Part shown: one piece after another, positions 7,259 to 11,616 of the stretch
Position numbering within the stretch: the first letter of the stretch is position 1
Layout: the number at the start of each line of letters is the position of its first letter
Assembly (NCBI GenBank): GCA_937928585.1
Contig: CALEZK010000229.1
Location: 1-11,616 of the forward strand
Reading direction: 5' to 3'
Length of the DNA stretch: 11,616 bases
Source: an uncultured bacterium
GTDB taxonomy: Bacteria > Hydrogenedentota > Hydrogenedentia > Hydrogenedentales > SLHB01
The notes under the pieces: model-generated
What the model was told of the DNA's origin: nothing
What the model saw: only the letters and a program-made list of their open reading frames with translations
Databases searched by the model: none
Translations under genes and position numbers: made by a program

Positions 7259-8473
7259 ATGCCAGTGGAATTAATCGTGCCCCCGATGGGCGAGTCGATC
7301 GCAGAAGTGCAGATCGGCGCGTGGCGCAAACAACCCGGTGAATCCATTAATCGGGACGATTCTGTGGTGGAACTGGAATCCGACAAGGCCACGATGGATT
7401 TGCCCGCACCAGTCGCAGGCACGATAACAAAAGTGTTGAAGCGAGAGGGCGAACGAGCCGCCGTCGGCGAGGTTATCGGATACATGGAAGAAGCCGCCGT
7501 TGCGCCCAAGGCGTCGCCGGAAAAACGCGAAGCGCCGGCTCCCACGGCAAAGGTAGCGCCTGCGGCGACGAAACCCGCGGACGGCGCCGCGCGCGTCATG
7601 CCAGCCGCCCGCAGGGTAATGGCGGAGCAGAAACTTTCTACCAACGACGTGACCGCAACCGGTCCCGGTGGGCGTGTGCTGAAAGAAGACGCCGAGCGTG
7701 CCGTGAAACAGGCGGCTCCGCAGCCGGCACCTGTTGCCGCTCCACCGGTGGCCATCGCGCCTGTGCGAGGCCCCCGCGACGAAGAGCGCGTGCCGATGAC
7801 ACCCATGCGCCGACGCATCGCCGAGCGACTCGTCGAAGCGCAACAGACCGGCGCGCTGCTTACGACCTTTAATGAAGTCGATATGTCTGCGGTAATGGCG
7901 CTGCGCGAAGAACATCGCGCGGCGTTTCAGGAGAAACACGGCGTTAAACTCGGATTCATGTCGTTCTTTGTCAAGGCCGTCGTGGAGGCGCTCAAGCAGA
8001 ACCCGAAGATCAACGCGGAGATCCGCCACACCGATATCGTGTATCACCACTATTACGACATTGGAATCGCCGTCGGCAGCGGTAAAGGGCTGGTCGTGCC
8101 GGTCATTCGCAATGCCGAGTTGATGTCATTCGCCGACGTGGAGAAAACCATCGCGGACTTCGGAGCGCGCGCGAAGGAAAACAAGATCGCGTTGCAGGAA
8201 CTGGAAGGCGGCACCTTTACAATCAGCAACGGTGGCGTTTACGGCTCGATGATGTCCACACCGATCGTGAATCCGCCGCAAAGCGGTATTCTCGGTCTGC
8301 ACGCGATTCAGGATCGTCCGGTCGCGCGTGATGGCCAGGTCGTCATTCGTCCGATGATGTATATTGCGTTGACGTACGACCACCGTGTTGTCGATGGCCG
8401 TGAAGCCGTGACCTTCCTCAAGAGCGTCAAGGAATACATCGAGAAACCTGCGCGCATGCTGCTGGACCTGTAG
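7259..8473 (+). CDS. sucB: Dihydrolipoyl succinyltransferase, E2 of 2-oxoglutarate dehydrogenase (SucB)
   Basis: This 404-residue core protein carries the acyl group on a lipoyl arm and transfers it to CoA. The N-terminal lipoyl domain spans about 1-77 and contains ELESDKATMDLPAP, with Lys43 as the lipoylation site. A proline/alanine-rich linker (about 78-110) leads to the small E3-binding domain (112-148: MPAARRVMAEQKLSTNDV, then GPGGRVLKEDAERAV). A second linker leads to the catalytic domain from about 175 (RVPMTPMRRRIAERLVEAQ). The active-site motif YDHRVVDGREA gives His375 and Asp379, and GGTFTISNGGVYGS (317-330) is also typical. Length and motif positions match E. coli SucB (405) almost exactly, and the sucA neighbour settles the substrate class. 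The ATG has GGAG 8 nt upstream (7247-7250). The lspA ATG follows 8 bp after the stop. Confidence 0.97.
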   Translation: MPVELIVPPMGESIAEVQIGAWRKQPGESINRDDSVVELESDKATMDLPAPVAGTITKVLKREGERAAVGEVIGYMEEAAVAPKASPEKREAPAPTAKVAPAATKPADGAARVMPAARRVMAEQKLSTNDVTATGPGGRVLKEDAERAVKQAAPQPAPVAAPPVAIAPVRGPRDEERVPMTPMRRRIAERLVEAQQTGALLTTFNEVDMSAVMALREEHRAAFQEKHGVKLGFMSFFVKAVVEALKQNPKINAEIRHTDIVYHHYYDIGIAVGSGKGLVVPVIRNAELMSFADVEKTIADFGARAKENKIALQELEGGTFTISNGGVYGSMMSTPIVNPPQSGILGLHAIQDRPVARDGQVVIRPMMYIALTYDHRVVDGREAVTFLKSVKEYIEKPARMLLDL

Positions 8474-8481
8474 GAGCAAAA

Positions 8482-9015
8482 ATGCAAGCCATTTCCGCGC
8501 GCGCGCGCATTGCGATTGTGGTATCGATTCTGCTGGTGTCCGTCGGTTGCGATCAGGCGACCAAGCGAATTGCGATTACCAAACTGAAGCCACTGGATCG
8601 CGTAGAAGTCATCGGTGATTACGTCACGCTGCAATACGCAGAGAATCGCGGCGCGTTTCTGAGTCTCGGCGCAACCTTGCCTGATGGCGCGCGATTCTGG
8701 ATCTTCACCGTATTTACGAGCGCGGTGCTCCTGCTGCTCGCCTGGTATGTTTTCTCCCAATCCGGTCTGAGCAAATCCGACATTGTTGCCATTGCCCTGC
8801 TATTGAGCGGTGGCGTGGGCAATATGATCGACCGCATTTCTCGAAATGGAATCGTAGTGGACTTCATGGTGATCGATATTTGGGGCCCCATCCGAACCGG
8901 TGTGTTCAACGTCGCCGATGTCGCCGTGATGGCTGGCGTGTTTTTGCTCTTCGGCGCGCGGCTCTTTACCCGTCCGAAGCAGGAGGAGGCAGCGCATGAA
9001 ACAGGAAACCCATGA
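8482..9015 (+). CDS. lspA: Lipoprotein signal peptidase (signal peptidase II, LspA)
   Basis: This 177-residue inner-membrane aspartyl protease cleaves the signal peptide of prolipoproteins before the diacylated Cys. Four hydrophobic spans lie near 9-23, 72-91, 99-118 and 141-161. The conserved boxes are DQATK (24-28), the AENRGAF segment (53-59; other LspA proteins have NxGAAF), GGVGNMIDRI (110-119), VVDFM (125-129) and FNVADVAVMAG (142-152). The catalytic dyad should be Asp127 and Asp146, matching Asp124 and Asp143 of the P. aeruginosa enzyme by my alignment. The ATG has AGGAG 5 nt upstream, overlapping the sucB stop codon, and the 3' end overlaps lpd by 20 bp. It therefore sits tightly between the E2 and E3 genes of the same operon, although it has no known role with them. 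lspA is more often beside ileS or a prolipoprotein processing gene. Confidence 0.93.
   Translation: MQAISARARIAIVVSILLVSVGCDQATKRIAITKLKPLDRVEVIGDYVTLQYAENRGAFLSLGATLPDGARFWIFTVFTSAVLLLLAWYVFSQSGLSKSDIVAIALLLSGGVGNMIDRISRNGIVVDFMVIDIWGPIRTGVFNVADVAVMAGVFLLFGARLFTRPKQEEAAHETGNP
8981..8989 (+). promoter_or_regulatory. Strong ribosome binding site for lpd, inside lspA
   Basis: AGGAGGAGG is a near-perfect anti-16S match 6 nt before the lpd ATG. It lies within the lspA coding sequence, where it encodes QEEA. It fixes the lpd start and shows that lpd initiates well independently of lspA. Confidence 0.7.
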
Positions 9016-10384
9016 CCTCGTGGTGATCGGCGCAGGCCCCGGCGGGTACGTCGCGGCGATACGCGCGGCGCAGCTAGGGCTCAATGTTGCCTGCATCGAG
9101 CAAGAAAAACCGCTCGGCGGTACCTGTCTGCGCGTTGGCTGTATCCCAAGCAAGGCGATGCTCGAATCCAGCGAGCACTACAACGCAGCGAAGAACGATC
9201 TGAAGGCGCACGGCGTCAATGTCAGCGGCGTTGAACTGGATCTTGCCACCATGCTCAAGCGAAAAGACGGTGTGGTGCGCACGCTTACAAAAGGCATTGA
9301 AGGCCTGTTCAAGAAGAACGCCATAACGCGCTATGAAGGCCGCGGGCGCATTGCTGGCACAGGCAAAGTCGTAGTCGATGGCAAAGAGCCGGTCGAGTTG
9401 ACCGCCAAGTATATCATCATTGCGACGGGCAGCAAGTCAGCGCCTCTGAAGGGCGTCGCGGTCGATGGCGACCGCATCGGCGGCAGCACGGAAGCCCTTT
9501 CGTACCCGGAAGTGCCGAAACACCTTGTCGTCATCGGTGCGGGCTATATCGGTCTCGAACTGGGGTCGGTGTGGCAACGACTCGGCGCGAAAGTCACCGT
9601 GTTGGAATACCTGGATCGCATTCTTCCGGGTATGGACCTTGAACTCGCGCGCGAAGCCGAAAAGGTATTCAAGAAGCAGGGAATCGAATTCCGGCTGGGT
9701 ACAAAGGTAATTGGCGCCACGGTCGAGAAAGGCGAGTGCGTGGTCGTGATCGAGGGCGCGGCACCAATTACATGCGACCGCGTGTTGCTTGCCGTAGGCC
9801 GACTGCCAAACACGCAGGATATCGGGTTGGATACGGTGAACATCCAGACGGACGCCCGCGGAACAATTGCGATTGACGATCATTTCGCAACATCAGCACC
9901 CGGCATTTACGCTATTGGCGATGCCGTGCGAGGCCCCATGCTCGCGCACAAGGCGGAAGAAGAGGGCATTGCCTGCGTAGAGCATATTGTTACCGGATAC
10001 GGGCATGTAAACTATGACTGCATTCCCGGCGTGGTGTACACACATCCGGAAATCGCGACCGTTGGCAAGACTGAAGAACAACTCAAAGATGCCGGTATCG
10101 CCTATCGGAAAGGTGTGTTCCCTTTCATCGCAAACGGCCGTGCCAAGGCCATCTCGCAAACCGAGGGGCGCGTGAAGATACTCGCCGACGCGCAAAACGA
10201 TCGTGTGCTCGGCGTTCATATCATCGGGCCTCGCGCGGGCGACCTCATTGCGGAAGCAGCCGTTGCCATGGAGTTTGGCGCATCCAGCGAGGATATCGCA
10301 CGCTGCTCGCACGCTCATCCGACACTGGCCGAAGCGGTCAAGGAGGCGGCGTTTGCAGTCGCCGGTCGCGAGATTCATATCTGA
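8996..10384 (+). CDS. lpdA: Dihydrolipoyl dehydrogenase, E3 (Lpd)
   Basis: This 462-residue FAD enzyme reoxidises the dihydrolipoyl arm of E2 and passes electrons to NAD+. The FAD-binding motif GAGPGGYVAAIRAAQLG is at 12-28. The redox-active disulfide is Cys44/Cys49 in GGTCLRVGCIPSK. The NAD-binding motif GAGYIGLELGSVW is at 181-193, and the second FAD contact IYAIGDAV is at 304-311. The C-terminal catalytic His441-Glu446 pair is in HAHPTLAEAVKEA. Length and motifs match the family throughout. The ATG at 8996 has the strong AGGAGGAGG site 6 nt upstream, and the gene overlaps the end of lspA by 20 bp. As last gene of the sucAB operon it most likely serves the 2-oxoglutarate complex, and it could also serve pyruvate dehydrogenase or glycine cleavage. 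A hairpin terminator follows 8 bp after the stop. Confidence 0.97.
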   Translation: MKQETHDLVVIGAGPGGYVAAIRAAQLGLNVACIEQEKPLGGTCLRVGCIPSKAMLESSEHYNAAKNDLKAHGVNVSGVELDLATMLKRKDGVVRTLTKGIEGLFKKNAITRYEGRGRIAGTGKVVVDGKEPVELTAKYIIIATGSKSAPLKGVAVDGDRIGGSTEALSYPEVPKHLVVIGAGYIGLELGSVWQRLGAKVTVLEYLDRILPGMDLELAREAEKVFKKQGIEFRLGTKVIGATVEKGECVVVIEGAAPITCDRVLLAVGRLPNTQDIGLDTVNIQTDARGTIAIDDHFATSAPGIYAIGDAVRGPMLAHKAEEEGIACVEHIVTGYGHVNYDCIPGVVYTHPEIATVGKTEEQLKDAGIAYRKGVFPFIANGRAKAISQTEGRVKILADAQNDRVLGVHIIGPRAGDLIAEAAVAMEFGASSEDIARCSHAHPTLAEAVKEAAFAVAGREIHI

Positions 10385-10392
10385 GAAAAGAA

Positions 10393-10429
10393 AAACGGCG
10401 CATGGGACAGAAAGCCCCATGCGCCGTTT
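10393..10429. terminator. Bidirectional rho-independent terminator between lpd and the convergent gene
   Basis: A perfect 14-bp stem pairs AAACGGCGCATGGG (10393-10406) with CCCATGCGCCGTTT (10416-10429) around a 9-nt loop. On the plus strand the stem is followed by TTT and a broken T-rich stretch. On the minus strand it is followed by a better T-run (TTTTTCTTTTC). It lies in the 56-bp gap between two genes that converge, so it probably ends both transcripts. Confidence 0.9.
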
Positions 10430-10440
10430 CCAATTCTTGA

Positions 10441-11574
10441 CTAGCCCTTGTAGCTGATACGGTAGATGCAATTGGCTTCATCGTCGCTCACGAGCAATGC
10501 GCCATCCGGCATTACCAATACGTCTGCTGGACGTCCCCACGCTTTGCCTTCCTTAAGCCAACCCTCCGCGAACGGCTCGTAAGACACGACGTTACTATCG
10601 GCGTCGAGGGTCACGCACATGACGCGATAGCCGATTGGACCAGCCGCGGGGGTGCGATTCCAGCTCCCATGTTCGGCAATGAAAATCTGGTTGCGGTACT
10701 TCTCTGGAAACGCCGTGCCGGTATAGAATCGCATGCCGATTGCGGCAACGTGCGGGCCAAGCTCTTGCGCAGCCGGCGTGAATTCTTCCGCTTTACGACC
10801 CTTGCCAAACTTCGGATCCGGGATCTCCTTGCCGAAGTAGTAAGGGAAACCGAAATGCATGCCTGCTTTTGGAACCCGGTTCAACTCATCTGGCGGCAAA
10901 TCGTCGCCCATCATGTCGCGCCCGTTGTCGGTGAACCACAGCTCCTTCGTGACCGGATGCCAATCGAAGCCCACGCTGTTGCGCACGCCTTTGGCGAAGA
11001 TCTCGCGGCCTGTCCCGTCCGCGTTCAGCCGCGTAATGGTTCCGAAGATTTCATCTTCCGACTCACATACATTGCACGGCGCGCCTACGGGGACATACAG
11101 CTTTCCGTCCGGCCCGAACGCGATAAACTTCCAGCCGTGCCACTCTTTGTCCGGGTAGGTGTCGTTTACGACAACCGGCTCAGGGTTGTTTGCGTAGTTC
11201 GACTCAATGTTTTCGAACTTGATGATGCGATGAATCTCGGCGACGTACAGGGCGCCATCGCGAAACGCAAGACCGCTCGGCTGGACCAGGTTTCGGGCGA
11301 TCACCGCGACCTCGTCCGCTTTGCCGTCCTTATCCTTGTCGATGACTGCATGAACGCGCCCCAAGCCCTTGTCGCGCGAACCGACGAACAGGGTGCCGTT
11401 CGTCCCAAGCGCCATTTGCCGGGCATTGGCGACCTTCGTGGCATAGACATCGATCGAGAACCCTGGCGGCAACTGAATGTTCTCCAACGGAAGGTCGGCA
11501 GCCCCGAGGGCAGTGAACGTCCCGACGCAAAATACCGCCAAGGCAACCATGACTGACCGGTAGATAAATAACAT
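10441..11574 (-). CDS. Exported PQQ-type sugar dehydrogenase, glucose/sorbosone dehydrogenase family
   Basis: This 377-residue protein has a signal peptide (hydrophobic core about 8-22, probable cleavage near TALGAA, 21-26) and should be periplasmic. The rest is a beta-propeller of the glucose/sorbosone dehydrogenase family, which usually oxidises sugars or aldoses with PQQ. Supporting motifs: LPPGFSIDVYA (35-45), WHGWKFIAFGPDGKLYVPVG (145-164), where His146 fits the catalytic base, GVRNSVGFDWHP (196-207) with Arg198 and Asn199 in the usual cofactor-contact place, AEHGSWNR (300-307), and GRPADVLVMPDGALLVSDD (347-365). Two extras are visible: a CNVC pair (167-170) and a DKDKDGKADE loop (79-88) that resembles a calcium-binding loop. 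The ATG at 11574 has AAGGAG at 11586-11581, so the in-frame GTG at 11616 is not needed. Substrate and cofactor are inferred from family only; no PQQ biosynthesis gene is in view. Confidence 0.82.
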   Translation of the reverse strand: MLFIYRSVMVALAVFCVGTFTALGAADLPLENIQLPPGFSIDVYATKVANARQMALGTNGTLFVGSRDKGLGRVHAVIDKDKDGKADEVAVIARNLVQPSGLAFRDGALYVAEIHRIIKFENIESNYANNPEPVVVNDTYPDKEWHGWKFIAFGPDGKLYVPVGAPCNVCESEDEIFGTITRLNADGTGREIFAKGVRNSVGFDWHPVTKELWFTDNGRDMMGDDLPPDELNRVPKAGMHFGFPYYFGKEIPDPKFGKGRKAEEFTPAAQELGPHVAAIGMRFYTGTAFPEKYRNQIFIAEHGSWNRTPAAGPIGYRVMCVTLDADSNVVSYEPFAEGWLKEGKAWGRPADVLVMPDGALLVSDDEANCIYRISYKG

Positions 11575-11580
11575 GCAATG

Positions 11581-11586
11581 CTCCTT
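11581..11586 (-). promoter_or_regulatory. Ribosome binding site of the propeller dehydrogenase gene
   Basis: AAGGAG on the minus strand lies 6 nt before the ATG at 11574. It decides this start over the GTG at the window edge (11616). The N-terminus from this ATG is an ordinary signal peptide. Confidence 0.7.
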
Positions 11587-11600
11587 GTTCCGAGAGTGCG

Positions 11601-11606
11601 ATACTA
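11601..11606 (-). promoter_or_regulatory. Possible -10 element for the propeller dehydrogenase gene
   Basis: TAGTAT on the minus strand, 14 nt before the ribosome site, could be a -10 hexamer. The -35 region would fall outside the window, so this cannot be tested here. Confidence 0.18.
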
Positions 11607-11616
11607 TGCAGTGCAC

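Noticed and set aside
7271..8050. 259-codon minus-strand ORF inside sucB
   Set aside because: It is rich in His, Arg, Cys and Gly, as expected from the reverse of a biased coding sequence, and sucB is unambiguous.
8482..8550. Possible lipoprotein signal on LspA (SVGC at residues 20-23)
   Set aside because: The -3 position is Ser rather than Leu or Val, and this segment is the first membrane span of LspA leading into the conserved DQxTK box.

Overview
The window looks like a stretch of chromosome from a Gram-negative bacterium with moderately high GC. The evidence is a bacterial 2-oxoglutarate dehydrogenase complex, a lipoprotein signal peptidase, periplasmic proteins with Sec-type signal peptides, frequent GTG starts and C/G-rich third positions. 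The mix of a sorbosone/glucose dehydrogenase-type propeller protein, a DprE1-like enzyme outside an obvious actinobacterial setting, and lspA inside the suc operon suggests an uncultured, environmental lineage, perhaps near the PVC group or Hydrogenedentota. That placement is a guess. I see no tRNA, rRNA, CRISPR array, insertion sequence, phage gene or other mobile element.

Layout. From about 4170 leftwards, five minus-strand genes run head to tail: modA, modB, modC (a complete molybdate ABC importer), then after 98 bp a DprE1-like FAD oxidoreductase, then a short-chain dehydrogenase (DprE2-like) that overlaps it by 4 bp and leaves the window at base 1. A 233-bp divergent intergenic region (4170-4402) separates this block from a plus-strand operon, sucA - sucB - lspA - lpd (4403-10384). 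That operon encodes E1, E2 and E3 of a 2-oxo acid dehydrogenase complex, with signal peptidase II inserted between E2 and E3. A perfect 14-bp hairpin at 10393-10429 ends the operon and probably also ends the convergent minus-strand gene at 10441-11574, an exported beta-propeller dehydrogenase of the glucose/sorbosone dehydrogenase family.

How the genes work together. ModA binds molybdate in the periplasm, ModB is the channel and ModC the ATPase. The DprE1/DprE2-like pair should oxidise and then reduce a sugar at C2 to invert its configuration; in mycobacteria this makes decaprenyl-phospho-arabinose from the ribose form. SucA decarboxylates 2-oxoglutarate, SucB passes the succinyl group to CoA through its lipoyl arm, and Lpd reoxidises the lipoyl group with NAD+. 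LspA has no known link to that chemistry.

Almost all the coding content belongs to recognisable families, and I did not find a convincing undescribed system. The points most worth a second look are the DprE1-like enzyme with Thr in place of the benzothiazinone-target Cys, lspA inside the suc operon, and two hairpins at the sucA-sucB junction.
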